Of a stretch of 64,000 nt of DNA, positions 45,855-54,272 are shown one piece after another. Numbering within the stretch: position 1 is the first letter of the stretch; every line of letters starts with the position of its first letter. The notes beneath the pieces are model-generated. The model saw nothing but the letters and a program-made list of their open reading frames with translations, was not told the DNA's origin and ran no database searches. This DNA is from JASLBX01 sp036373915 (GTDB lineage Bacteria > Actinomycetota > Actinomycetes > Jiangellales > Jiangellaceae). Position numbers and translations under genes: made by a program. Location of the stretch: positions 16,728 to 80,727 of the forward strand of contig DASUUU010000110.1 in the NCBI GenBank assembly GCA_036373915.1, given 5' to 3'.

Positions 45855-46357
45855 GCCGGCACCTCCTCAGCGGCGGGCTCGGCCTTTGCGCCGCCTGCCT
45901 GCGCGGACGCGGCCTGGCGGACTGCCCGCACGATGTTCTCGTAGCCCGTACACCGGCACAGGTTGCCCTCTAACCCCTCCCGGATCTCCTCGTCGCTCGG
46001 GTCTGGGTTGTTCGACAGCAGGTCGACCGCCGCCATGATCATGCCCGGTGTGCAGAAGCCGCACTGCAGGCCGTGCTGGTCGTGGAACGCCTGCTGAACC
46101 GGATGCAGACCGTTACCGGCCGACAGCCCCTGGATGGTGGTGATGTCGGTGCCGTCGGCCTGGACCGCGAGCACCGTACAACTCTTGACACTGACACCGT
46201 CCATCAGAACTGTGCACGACCCGCAGTTCGACGTGTCACAGCCCACTACTGTGCCGGTCTTGCCGAGCCGGTCGCGCAGGTAGTGGACGAGAAGGACTCG
46301 GGGTTCGACGTCGTCCTCGCGCTGGACGCCGTCGACGTTGACGTTGATCCTGGGCAC
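45851..46357 (-). CDS. Form II CODH-type iron-sulfur subunit (CoxS homologue)
   Basis: A 168-aa protein with two [2Fe-2S] clusters. The N-terminal plant ferredoxin-like cluster has VGCDTSNCGSCTVLMDG plus a distal Cys (VKSC). The C-terminal helical cluster has QCGFCTPGM and GNLCRCTGY. It relays electrons from the molybdenum site to FAD. GTG at 46357 is chosen because GGAGG lies four bases upstream and VPRINVNVDGVQ is a normal CoxS start; a longer frame adds 25 atypical residues. First gene of the form II operon, whose promoter should lie in the 160 bp upstream. Confidence 0.9.
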   Translation of the reverse strand: MPRINVNVDGVQREDDVEPRVLLVHYLRDRLGKTGTVVGCDTSNCGSCTVLMDGVSVKSCTVLAVQADGTDITTIQGLSAGNGLHPVQQAFHDQHGLQCGFCTPGMIMAAVDLLSNNPDPSDEEIREGLEGNLCRCTGYENIVRAVRQAASAQAGGAKAEPAAEEVPA

Positions 46358-46516
46358 GTCGCCTCCTTCGGCTGGGAGCGCCTTGGAGGCCGGGCGAAGT
46401 ACACGCCGGAGCCCCGCCGGCGCAGGTATCAAGGGGCCAGTGCCACGCTATGGCAAGATCCGCTCTCGGGGAAGGTGTTCAGGCGACCGGCGGCGCAAAT
46501 GCCTTGGGTGAGGACA

Positions 46517-46843
46517 TCATCCCGACCGGTACGCCGGATCACGGGGCTGAGGTGGTCGGAAATCTGATGGACCCGGGTGGTCACGGCGTTGCGCATGGGG
46601 CCAGGCGGTCGCCAGATGAATTTCGGATACTGCTTTGTCCAGGTCGTTGATCGCCTGATCGATCCGTTCAGCGACGCGGTGGCCGTCGAGAACATCTAGG
46701 GCCGCATGCAGCGCCAGGCTTGCGGCGTAGATCCGCTGCACAACGTCGTCATACCCGCCAACGGCGGCGCTGATCTCCCCGGCGTGCCGCACTGGTTCAG
46801 TGAGCTCCGCCAGCATAACGTCGCCTAGCCTCAAGCTGGTCAT
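46517..46843 (-). CDS. Small protein resembling a lone, degenerate histidine-kinase dimerisation domain
   Basis: A 108-aa protein. The central stretch AVGGYDDVVQRIYAASLALHAALDVLDGHRVAERIDQAINDLDKAVSEIH resembles the dimerisation/phosphoacceptor helices of GAF-containing (DevS-like) histidine kinases, where the motif is normally (D)LHDxVIQRLFAxGLxLQ. The phosphoacceptor His is replaced: it reads GYDDVVQ. No ATPase domain follows; the C-terminal 30 residues are Pro/Arg-rich. The ATG at 46843 is uncertain, with in-frame alternatives upstream. It is downstream of two GAF-ANTAR genes on the same strand. It may be a pseudo-sensor fragment or a decaying kinase. Confidence 0.45.
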   Translation of the reverse strand: MTSLRLGDVMLAELTEPVRHAGEISAAVGGYDDVVQRIYAASLALHAALDVLDGHRVAERIDQAINDLDKAVSEIHLATAWPHAQRRDHPGPSDFRPPQPRDPAYRSG

Positions 46844-47175
46844 CGTTCGGCCCGCCTCTGCCGCCTGCGCCGCCATCGGCTCGGGTGGCCACCCTGACGC
46901 GCTCCCCCGCGGAGCGTCATGAACGCACGCATCCGATGACGGCGCGAGCGGCAGAGTCCGGTCAGCTTGGATGTTCTCGTCGAGCGACGGGCGGCGAACG
47001 CAACAGCACACCGATCATGTCGTCCTCCCAGCACGGCTGAAACTCACCACGCCGCCAGGGTCCGGAGCGACTTATGTTCTCGTGTGATTACGCACGCTAC
47101 ACCCTGCGGTTAGCCCTGTCCACATGATCCACAGGGCAGGTGTGACCTGGTTCCTGTGACGCGGGTGCCGGCGAG
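46844..47175. other. 332-bp non-coding gap with a short hairpin
   Basis: This stretch lies between the small kinase-like gene and the GAF-ANTAR gene and has no convincing reading frame. It contains one short hairpin, GCCCTGT at 47113-47119 with ACAGGGC at 47131-47137 (loop 11 nt), placed where a terminator for the GAF-ANTAR gene or a leader of the small gene would be. No recognisable promoter boxes. Confidence 0.5.
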
Positions 47176-47913
47176 CTACCTGGTCGGGTCGGATGACTGC
47201 GGAGCGGTGAGGTGCACCGTGCCGTCGACGACCGCCTGGGCGACGTCACCCAGCAGTTGGTTGGCCGAGCGGGCATGGTTGCGCAGGACCCCGAACGCCT
47301 CGCCGACGGAAATGTTGAGCCGCTCGGCCAGCACTCCCTTGGCCTGCTCTATGAGGATCCTGCTATTGAGGGCGGTCTGAAGCTGGCCGGTGACAGTCTC
47401 GTAGTGGCGGATCGTTCGCTCATGCAGTATCCCGATGGTCGCCACATCCGCCAGGGCCTGGCCGAGTGCGGCAGACTCCGGGCTCAGGGCACCTGGACGG
47501 GCGCTGAAGACGTTCAAGGCCCCGACCACGGTGTCACGTAGCCGCATCGGTATGGCCTCGACCGCGGCGTAGCCGGCGTCACGCGCAGCCGGGGCGAACT
47601 GAGGCCAGCGCTCGTCCGCGTCGGCCAGATCTGGACAGCGCACCGATGTTCCGCCGCGGTAACACTCAAGGCACGGCCCCTCGTCACGCTGGAGCTGGAA
47701 GAGCTCGAGCACGCGGGCACTCTCCCTGGAAGCCGCCACCATGTTGAGGCTGTCGTTGTGGTCGGCGAGCAGTAATCCGCACGCCGTGACGCCCAGCAGC
47801 TCCACGACCCGGCCGGCCAGCATGTCCAAGAAGTCGATGACGTCATAGTCGTCGACCAACGTGTCTGCCAGTTCGACAAAGGTCTCCCGGACCCGAACTT
47901 CGCTACTGGTCAT
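47176..47913 (-). CDS. GAF-ANTAR transcription antitermination regulator
   Basis: A 245-aa two-domain regulator. The N-terminal GAF sensor domain (about 20-165) includes ACGLLLADHNDSLNMVAAS and DEGPCLECYRGGTSVRCPDL, with three cysteines. The C-terminal ANTAR domain (about 175-235) shows LQTALNSRILIEQAKGVLAERLNISVGEAFGVLRNHAR. ANTAR proteins bind paired RNA hairpins and prevent transcription termination. The signal is unknown. It sits between the two CO dehydrogenase-type operons, so a role in their control is plausible. A partner GAF-ANTAR gene lies 26 bp upstream. Confidence 0.88.
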   Translation of the reverse strand: MTSSEVRVRETFVELADTLVDDYDVIDFLDMLAGRVVELLGVTACGLLLADHNDSLNMVAASRESARVLELFQLQRDEGPCLECYRGGTSVRCPDLADADERWPQFAPAARDAGYAAVEAIPMRLRDTVVGALNVFSARPGALSPESAALGQALADVATIGILHERTIRHYETVTGQLQTALNSRILIEQAKGVLAERLNISVGEAFGVLRNHARSANQLLGDVAQAVVDGTVHLTAPQSSDPTR

Positions 47914-47939
47914 CGTTCACTCCGAATATCTCAGGGCCT

Positions 47940-48719
47940 TCAACCGGAGGCCTTGCCATCGTCCTGCGGCCTGTCAGACCCAGACTCATCGGCATGGTTG
48001 TCGGCGGGCGCATCGGAGCTGAATCGCAACCTCCGCGCCACGACGTCGGCGGCCACCTCGGCGAGACCTCGGTCATGTACAAAAGCGTATGCGCGTAGGC
48101 GGGCGAGTGCGTCAATGACGGTGACGCCGAGTTGGATGCTGGCCATTCCCGCCGCCTGGTGAACCTCGGCTCGGCGCTCAGCCAGATCTCCGTTCGTGAG
48201 CATTTCGACGCCGGCGTGCAGGCCGCCGCGGTCGTAGAGGGCCAGGACGAGAATCGCGTCGGAGTAGGCCAACGCGTCGGCAAGCTCAGCAGAACTCAGC
48301 GGTCCCGCTGAACGCCGGTACAGGTCGAGCATCCCGAAGCGCGCGGCTCCTGCCGCAACCGGGAAGGCGAACACGGCGCCGATCCCGCGCTCGGCCGCCG
48401 CCGGAGCGAACAGCGGCCAGCGGCTCCAGGCCTCCGCCGCCGAAAGATCCGCGACCAGCACAGGGCTCGCGCCATCCGCACCATCGACTGCGGGCCCCTG
48501 CCCGAGGGTGAACTGCAACTCCTCGAGCTCCTCGGCGTGGGAGTCGGTGGCGAACATCAACTCGGGTCCCGTCCCGCTCGTCATCGACAGGCCGGCCCCT
48601 GCGGCGACCGTCGCCTGCGCGCACGCCAAGCAGGCGTGCTGCACCGTTGCACCTGTTCCATCGGCGCGAGCACGAGCGTGGATCGAGGCCCACACCCGGG
48701 TGGCGCGGTTCTCTATCAC
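47940..48719 (-). CDS. GAF-ANTAR regulator, second copy
   Basis: A 259-aa protein related to its neighbour. The GAF domain spans roughly 30-150 (GLSMTSGTGPELMFATDSHAEELEELQFTLGQGPAVD). The ANTAR-like segment EVHQAAGMASIQLGVTVIDALARLRAYAFVHDRGLAEVAADVVARRLRF (about 180-235) follows, but its sequence belongs to a different ANTAR subtype. A Ser/Asp-rich tail ends the protein. GTG start. It is 142 bp downstream of coxE, so it could be the distal gene of the form I CO dehydrogenase unit. Confidence 0.86.
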   Translation of the reverse strand: MIENRATRVWASIHARARADGTGATVQHACLACAQATVAAGAGLSMTSGTGPELMFATDSHAEELEELQFTLGQGPAVDGADGASPVLVADLSAAEAWSRWPLFAPAAAERGIGAVFAFPVAAGAARFGMLDLYRRSAGPLSSAELADALAYSDAILVLALYDRGGLHAGVEMLTNGDLAERRAEVHQAAGMASIQLGVTVIDALARLRAYAFVHDRGLAEVAADVVARRLRFSSDAPADNHADESGSDRPQDDGKASG

Positions 48720-48861
48720 GGTGCTGCTCCTATTGCAGCGGCCACGTTGCTTATCGGTTCGTGATATCTCGCCCAGTCACCCTATCCCTATCGGAGTGAC
48801 ATGCGAGGCAGCGATCGCGTCCCCAGTGTGCCGCAGACGGAGCGAACAGGCGGTCACGACG

Positions 48862-49980
48862 CTAGGGCAGGCGGCTGAGCCGCGCCATCTCGTCATGTGA
48901 GACCAGCCTCGCCAGCCGGTCCAGGGCGTCGGCAGTGTGTCCCGGGACGAGCGTGTCGATCGACGGCATCGCCGCCTGCAGACCCGCGGTCGCCGGCGCG
49001 AATCCGTCCTTTCCGGCGTGCGGACTCACCCAGACCACCCGGTGCGCCAGCCGCCGTAGCCGAACCATCTGCGCACCGAGGAGGCTCACGTCGCCCCGTT
49101 CCCAGCCGTCGCTGGCGACCACGACCAGGGCTCCCCGAGCCGTACCGCGCTGACCCCACCGGTCCAGGAACGCCTTGAGCTGCTCGCCGAGCCTGGTCCC
49201 TCCGCTCCAGTCCGGCACCGCGGCCGACGCCGCCGCGAGCGCCCGGTCGGGGTCGGGCTGGCGCAACTCGCGGGACACCCGAGTCAGCCGGGTGCCCATC
49301 GTGAACACTTCAGTGGACGGGCGTCGTCGGCACGCCGCGTGAGCGAACCGCAGCAAGCTGTCCGCGTAGGCCGACATCGATCCGCTTACGTCGATCAGCA
49401 GTACCAGGCGGCGCGGGCGCTCCACCCGCTCCCGGTGATGCAGCCGGGCCGGTTCACCGCCTCGCCGCAGCATTGCCCGGACGGTGCGGGCCGGGTCGAG
49501 CCGGCCGTGCCGGGCGGGCCGCCGGCGGCGGCTGCGCCGGGTGGGTCCGATCGGGCTCAGCGCGGCGAGCAGCCGGCCGACCTCCGCGCGCTCGGCAGCG
49601 GTCAACCGGGCGATGTCGCGATGCCGCAGCACTTCCTGGCGGCTCGCGGACACGGTCAACGACGTGCCCTCGGATTCCTCCCGCCCGTCGGTCCCGTCCT
49701 CCGACGGCATCGGCACGATCACCGTCGCGGGCGGTGGCCGCCGGCGCAGCGGGGGCACCGGCTGCTCGCCGAAGTACGCGGCGAACGCGGCATCGTAGAT
49801 CAGCAGGTCGTCCGGACCGGAGCACAGCGTCAACCGGCCCGACCAGTAAACGTGGGCCGTCTGCCCCGCGTCCAGATGGCTCAGGGCATCGGCCCAGGCG
49901 TGCACCCGCTCCGGTCCGGCGGCGATCCCGGCCGCGCGCAGTGTCCGGGCGAAGCCCACCATCGCGGCCACGGCCGTCAC
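48862..49980 (-). CDS. coxE: CoxE-like von Willebrand factor A domain protein
   Basis: A 372-aa protein acting with the AAA+ ATPase CoxD in maturation of the CO dehydrogenase active site. The N-terminal helical region is followed by a basic linker (about 145-185). The VWA domain (about 190-360) has a perfect MIDAS motif DVSGSMSAY in LVLLIDVSGSM, plus SDGWERGDVS. The GTG overlaps the coxD stop. The CoxD/CoxE pair is a MoxR-VWA module used to remodel or insert cofactors. Confidence 0.9.
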   Translation of the reverse strand: MTAVAAMVGFARTLRAAGIAAGPERVHAWADALSHLDAGQTAHVYWSGRLTLCSGPDDLLIYDAAFAAYFGEQPVPPLRRRPPPATVIVPMPSEDGTDGREESEGTSLTVSASRQEVLRHRDIARLTAAERAEVGRLLAALSPIGPTRRSRRRRPARHGRLDPARTVRAMLRRGGEPARLHHRERVERPRRLVLLIDVSGSMSAYADSLLRFAHAACRRRPSTEVFTMGTRLTRVSRELRQPDPDRALAAASAAVPDWSGGTRLGEQLKAFLDRWGQRGTARGALVVVASDGWERGDVSLLGAQMVRLRRLAHRVVWVSPHAGKDGFAPATAGLQAAMPSIDTLVPGHTADALDRLARLVSHDEMARLSRLP

Positions 49981-50849
49981 GTCAGCCCGCCCTCCGCCGC
50001 GACCGCGAGAACACGTTGCTGGTCCTCGTGATACTTCACGGCCGCCCCGAGCGTCCGGGCCGCCAGGTCCAGATCGAGACTCTTGGCGCCGAGGGCCTCG
50101 AGTGCGGCGGTCCAGTCGATGGCCTCGGCCAGGCCAGGAGGCTTGAGCAGGTCCATCTCCCGCAGCCGCTGCGTCGCCCGCGCCACGTCGGCCACCAGGG
50201 TCTCGTCAGCACCGGGAATCCGACGGCGGATCACAGCGACCTCACGGTCGAAGTCCGGGTAGTCGAGCCACTGGTAAAGGCACCGGCGCTTCAGCGCATC
50301 GTGAACCTCGCGGGTCCGGTTGCTCGTCACGACCACGACCGGTGGCTGCTCGGCCCGCACCGTGCCGATCTCGGGGATCGAGATGGTGAAATCGCTCAGC
50401 ACCTCGAGCAAGAACGCCTCGAACTCGTCGTCGGCGCGGTCGATCTCGTCGACCAGCAGGACCGACGGGATGGTTTCGATGGCCTGCAGCAACGGCCGCG
50501 CGACGAGAAACCTCCGGTCGTACAGTTCGTGCTCGAGCCGCTGGGGATCGGTGATGCCCGCGGCTTCGGCCGTCCGAAGGTGCAGCAACTGCCGTGGGAA
50601 GTCCCAGTCGTACAGCGCCTGGGCGGCGTCCAGGCCTTCGTAACACTGCAGCCGGATCAACGGCGCGTCCAGCACTTCGGACAGCGCGTGCGCGAGCGCG
50701 GTCTTTCCGACCCCGGCCTCTCCCTCGACGAACAGCGGCCGGCCCATGCGCAGGGCGAGGAAGGCCGCCGTCGCGACACCGTCGTCGGCCAGGTAGTCGA
50801 CGGCGTCGAGCCGCTCGGCCAGCTCAGCGGGAGTTGCCGGTAGATCCAC
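49977..50849 (-). CDS. coxD: CoxD MoxR-type AAA+ ATPase
   Basis: A 290-aa ATPase of the MoxR branch. The Walker A motif is VEGEAGVGKTALAHAL near residue 45, and the Walker B is VLLVDEIDRADDEFEAFLLEVL. A sensor-1-like TSNRTREVHDALKRRCLYQWLDYP follows. In Oligotropha, CoxD is needed to assemble the sulfur and copper of the [CuSMoO2] site. GTG at 50849 is favoured; a longer frame starts inside the 39-bp inverted repeat upstream and is rejected. The stop overlaps coxE (GTGA). Confidence 0.9.
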   Translation of the reverse strand: MDLPATPAELAERLDAVDYLADDGVATAAFLALRMGRPLFVEGEAGVGKTALAHALSEVLDAPLIRLQCYEGLDAAQALYDWDFPRQLLHLRTAEAAGITDPQRLEHELYDRRFLVARPLLQAIETIPSVLLVDEIDRADDEFEAFLLEVLSDFTISIPEIGTVRAEQPPVVVVTSNRTREVHDALKRRCLYQWLDYPDFDREVAVIRRRIPGADETLVADVARATQRLREMDLLKPPGLAEAIDWTAALEALGAKSLDLDLAARTLGAAVKYHEDQQRVLAVAAEGGLT

Positions 50850-50880
50850 GCCTTTACGGTACGCCAGCCCACCCTCACAC

Positions 50881-50995
50881 CCCGCGTTGATCATGCACAA
50901 ACGGGAACCGCGACACGCCAGTTGGCTGGAGCCTCACCATTGACGCAGGGCGCGTCGGCGTGTCGCGGTTCCCGTTTGTGCATGATCAACGCGGG
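50881..50995. repeat. Perfect 39-bp inverted repeat inside the CO dehydrogenase operon
   Basis: The left arm (50881-50919) and right arm (50957-50995) are exact reverse complements with a 37-bp spacer. The core includes TGATCATGCACAAACGGGAA and CCGCGACACGCC. The last ten bases of the XdhC-YHS gene, including its stop codon, lie in the right arm, and the repeat fills most of the gap before coxD. The RNA would form a very stable hairpin, and the arm recurs at 63951-63987. It could be a dispersed repeat, a terminator or an mRNA processing signal. Confidence 0.9.
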
Positions 50996-51897
50996 ATGGA
51001 GGATGTGAACGCCTCTAGGCAGCCGGGATTGCAGAAGTACCAGGTCTGACCGTCGCGCTCTAGAGTCCACCGCGCAGTGGCGATCTCGACGGTCATCCCG
51101 CAGACCGGATCGACGGCAGTGGCGGGGGCGGCGACGGCCGCTGCCTGTGGAGCGCGCAACTCGCCTCTCGCCCGCCGCGCCACGAGCTCGGCCAGCACGG
51201 CGACCGCGATCTCTCGATGGTCGGTCGAGCCGAGATCCAGGCCGGCCGGGGCCTGGATCCGATCGAGGTCGGCATCGGCCACTCCCCTGTCACGCAGATA
51301 GCCGAACGTCACGTCCGAACGCTGGCGCGAGGCGACCAGCCCGATGTACCCGGCGGGCGTACGCAGCGCGGCCTGTAGCACCGCCTCGTCGTCGTGCCCT
51401 TGGGTGGCGACGACGACCGCCGTTCCGGAGTCCACCGCAGCGGCATCGAAGTCATCCGCTCCCGACCCGACGGCGACCCGCCAGCCGAGCTCGCGGGCCA
51501 GGCCGGCCAGAGTGGACACGGCGGGAGAATTGCCGACGGCCACCACCAGCGGCGCCGGCACCACGGGTTCCAGGTACACCGCAAGCGCTCCTTCGCTCCC
51601 GCACGCCATCGGGATCACCTCGACACCGTCACCGAAGGCGCCCGCGACCTCCGCCGGGACACCGAGCAGCAACAGCCGAGCCCGCCCGTCGGCCAGGGCC
51701 GTCACCGCCTCACGCCGGACCGCCGGTGTGGCGCAGGCGCCACCGAGCCAGCCGCGTATCGATCCGCCTGGCAGCACCAGCGCCTTGGACCCGAGCCGGC
51801 CGGATGACGGTGCCCGCCTCCAGACGACCGTCGCCAGCACGAACGGCTCGCCCCGCGCGGACAGCTCAGCGGCTTCGGCCAGTACCGAGCCGGTCAC
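50986..51897 (-). CDS. CoxF-like XdhC maturation factor fused to a YHS domain
   Basis: A 303-aa protein. The XdhC part has an N-terminal segment (VLATVVWRRAPSSGRLGSKALVLPGGSIRGWLGGACATPAV) and a C-terminal Rossmann-like part (VAVGNSPAVSTLAGLARELGWRVAVG, TQGHDDEAVLQAALRTPAGYIGLV). XdhC proteins bind molybdenum cofactor and help its sulfuration before insertion. Residues 263-303 add a YHS domain with Cys266, Cys289 and Cys293 (DPVCGMTV, WYFCNPGCLEAF). YHS domains often accompany copper and heavy-metal proteins, fitting a CO dehydrogenase that needs copper. GTG overlaps the coxL stop. Confidence 0.88.
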   Translation of the reverse strand: MTGSVLAEAAELSARGEPFVLATVVWRRAPSSGRLGSKALVLPGGSIRGWLGGACATPAVRREAVTALADGRARLLLLGVPAEVAGAFGDGVEVIPMACGSEGALAVYLEPVVPAPLVVAVGNSPAVSTLAGLARELGWRVAVGSGADDFDAAAVDSGTAVVVATQGHDDEAVLQAALRTPAGYIGLVASRQRSDVTFGYLRDRGVADADLDRIQAPAGLDLGSTDHREIAVAVLAELVARRARGELRAPQAAAVAAPATAVDPVCGMTVEIATARWTLERDGQTWYFCNPGCLEAFTSSIPR

Positions 51898-54272
51898 GGG
51901 CGAGACGCCTCCTGAAGCGCGCTCCACACGCGGGACGGCAGCACCGGCATGTCGATGTTGCGGATGCCCAGGTGGGCCACCGCGTCGATGACCGCATTGA
52001 CGAAGGCGGCGGGCGACCCGACCGTGGCCGACTCGCCGACTCCCTTGGCACCGATCGGGTGGTGTGGGGACGGCGTGACAGTCGCATCCAGCTCGAACCG
52101 CGGAGTCTCCCATGCGGTCGGGATCAGGTAGTCCATGAAGTTCGAGCCGATGCAGTTGCCGTCCTCGTCGAACGTGATGAACTGCATCGAGGACATCGCG
52201 AAGCCCTCGGTCAGCCCGCCCTGGATCTGGCCGTCGACGATCATCGGGTTGATCCGTACCCCGCAGTCGTCGACCGCGACCATCCGCCGGACCTTCCACT
52301 GACCGGTCTCGGTATCCAGGTCGACCACCACGACGTAGCTGCCGAACGGGAAGGTCATGTTCGGCGGGTCGTAGTAGTGCACGCCTTCCAGGCCCGCTTC
52401 CATGCCTTCGGGCAGGTTCGTGTACGCGGCCAGCGCGACGTCCTGGATCGTGACGGCCTGGTCCGGCGAACCCTTGACAGAGAACTTCCCGGCGTCGAAC
52501 TCGATGTCGCCTTCGGCCGCCTCGAGCAGGTGGGCGGCAATCTTGGTGGCCTTTTCCTTCAGCTTGCGGGCGATGACGGCGGTCGCGGCGCCACCCACCG
52601 GCGTGCTGCGCGACGCGTACGTCCCGAGCCCGTACGGCGTGTTGTCGGTATCGCCTTCCATCACCTTGACGTCGGTCGACGGAATGCCCAGCTCGTTGGC
52701 GACGATCTGGGCGAATGTCGTCTCGTGGCCCTGCCCCTGGCTGCGGACACCCAGCTTGAGGATGGCCTTGCCGGTCGGGTGCACTCGCAGTTCGGCCGAG
52801 TCGAACATCCGCAGCCCGGCGATGTCGTACTCGGTGCCCTTGCCCGCGCCGACGACCTCGGTGAAGCTGGCGATGCCGATGCCGACCTGCATCCGGTCGC
52901 CGCGCTCGCGGGCCGCGGCCTGCTCTTCCCGCAGCTCGTCGTACCGCACGATGTCGAGCGCCTTCTGCAAGGCGGCCGGGTAGTCGCCCGAGTCGTACAC
53001 GAACCCCGTGGGCGAGGTGTACGGGAACTGGTCGGGCTGGATGAAGTTGCGCCGCCGGATCTCGGCAGGGTCGATGCCCAACTCGTAGGCGGCGTTCTGG
53101 ACCAGCCGTTCGATCAGGTACGACGCCTCGGTCACTCGGAACGAGCACCGGTACGCCACGCCGCCCGGCGCCTTGTTCGTGTAGGCGCCCTCGGTGACGA
53201 CGTGCGCTGCCGGATAGTCGTACGAGCCGGTGACGATATGGAACAGCCCGGCCTTGAACTTGGTCGGCTGAGCGTCGGCGAAGAAGGCGCCGTTGTCGGA
53301 GAGCATCGTGACCCGCAGGCCGAGGATCTTGCCTTCACTGGTGAGCGCGAGTTCGCCGTGCATGTGGTAGTCGCGGGCGAACCCGGTGGAGATCAGGTTC
53401 TCGGTGCGCGTCTCGACCCACTTCACCGGCCTGCCGATCACCAGCGACGCCGCCGTGGCGACCACGTAACCCGGGTAGATCGGAACCTTGTTGCCGAAGC
53501 CACCGCCGATGTCCGGCGAGATGATCCGGATGTTCTGCTCGGGCAGCCCGGTGACCATCGCGAAAAGCGTCCGGTGCGCGTGCGGCGCCTGCGAGGTCAT
53601 GTGCACGGTGACGTGCTTGGTGGCCGGGTCGACGTCGGCCACGCAGCCGCAGGTTTCCAGCGGCGACGGGTGCGAGCGGGGATAGTGAGTGTCGATCGCG
53701 ACGACGTGGTCGGCCTGTGCGAATGCGCGGTCGGTGGCCGCCTTGTCACCGGCTTCCCACTGGTAGCAGCGGTTGTCGGATTGACCTTCCTTGTCGTCTC
53801 TGATCACCGGCGCGTCGTCGGCGAGCGCCGCCTGCGGGCTCATCACCGGCGGCAGGATGTCGTACTCGACGTCGATCAGCTCGAGCGCGTCGTATGCGAC
53901 GTACGGGTTCTCGGCGACGACCGCGGCCACCTCCTGGCCCTGGAACCGCACCTTGTCGGTGGCCAGTACGGCCTGGGTGTCGCCGGATAGCGTCGGCATC
54001 CAGGCCAGGTTGTACCCGGCCAGCGCCTCGCCGGTCAGCACCGCGACAACGCCGTCGAGTCCCTCGGCCGCCGAGGTGTCGATCGAGACGATTCGCGCGT
54101 GGGCCACCGGGCTGCGCAGCATTGCCAGGTGCAGCATGCCGGGCAGCACGATGTCGTCCACGTAGTGGCCGGCGCCCTGGATGAGCCTGTCGTCCTCGGC
54201 CCGCTTGACCGAGTGGCCGATGCCGCCTATCTCCGACGGACCGAACTTCTGGTGGATCGTCTCGGTCGTCAT
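51894..54272 (-). CDS. coxL: Form I aerobic carbon monoxide dehydrogenase large subunit CoxL
   Basis: A 792-aa catalytic subunit of the Mo-Cu CO dehydrogenase, oxidising CO with water to CO2, two protons and two electrons. The loop AYRCSFR at residues 373-379, with the copper-binding cysteine as Cys376, is the diagnostic form I motif. The catalytic Glu is at about residue 747 in GVGESATVGS. ETCGCVADVDP and the molybdopterin-binding GGGFGNK segments are also present. ATG overlaps the coxS stop (ATGA). It is the strongest indication that the organism can oxidise CO. Confidence 0.96.
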   Translation of the reverse strand: MTTETIHQKFGPSEIGGIGHSVKRAEDDRLIQGAGHYVDDIVLPGMLHLAMLRSPVAHARIVSIDTSAAEGLDGVVAVLTGEALAGYNLAWMPTLSGDTQAVLATDKVRFQGQEVAAVVAENPYVAYDALELIDVEYDILPPVMSPQAALADDAPVIRDDKEGQSDNRCYQWEAGDKAATDRAFAQADHVVAIDTHYPRSHPSPLETCGCVADVDPATKHVTVHMTSQAPHAHRTLFAMVTGLPEQNIRIISPDIGGGFGNKVPIYPGYVVATAASLVIGRPVKWVETRTENLISTGFARDYHMHGELALTSEGKILGLRVTMLSDNGAFFADAQPTKFKAGLFHIVTGSYDYPAAHVVTEGAYTNKAPGGVAYRCSFRVTEASYLIERLVQNAAYELGIDPAEIRRRNFIQPDQFPYTSPTGFVYDSGDYPAALQKALDIVRYDELREEQAAARERGDRMQVGIGIASFTEVVGAGKGTEYDIAGLRMFDSAELRVHPTGKAILKLGVRSQGQGHETTFAQIVANELGIPSTDVKVMEGDTDNTPYGLGTYASRSTPVGGAATAVIARKLKEKATKIAAHLLEAAEGDIEFDAGKFSVKGSPDQAVTIQDVALAAYTNLPEGMEAGLEGVHYYDPPNMTFPFGSYVVVVDLDTETGQWKVRRMVAVDDCGVRINPMIVDGQIQGGLTEGFAMSSMQFITFDEDGNCIGSNFMDYLIPTAWETPRFELDATVTPSPHHPIGAKGVGESATVGSPAAFVNAVIDAVAHLGIRNIDMPVLPSRVWSALQEASRP

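Noticed and set aside
46450..46650. 66-aa plus-strand frame between coxS and the small kinase-like gene
   Set aside because: It is antisense to the small gene and has no ribosome site or recognisable domain.
50850..50900. Earlier start of CoxD inside the inverted repeat
   Set aside because: It would encode repeat-derived residues not typical of MoxR ATPases; GTG at 50849 fits better.
51898..53148. Long upstream extension of the XdhC-YHS frame
   Set aside because: It is a frame-shifted shadow of coxL; the GTG at 51897 overlaps the coxL stop and begins the XdhC domain.
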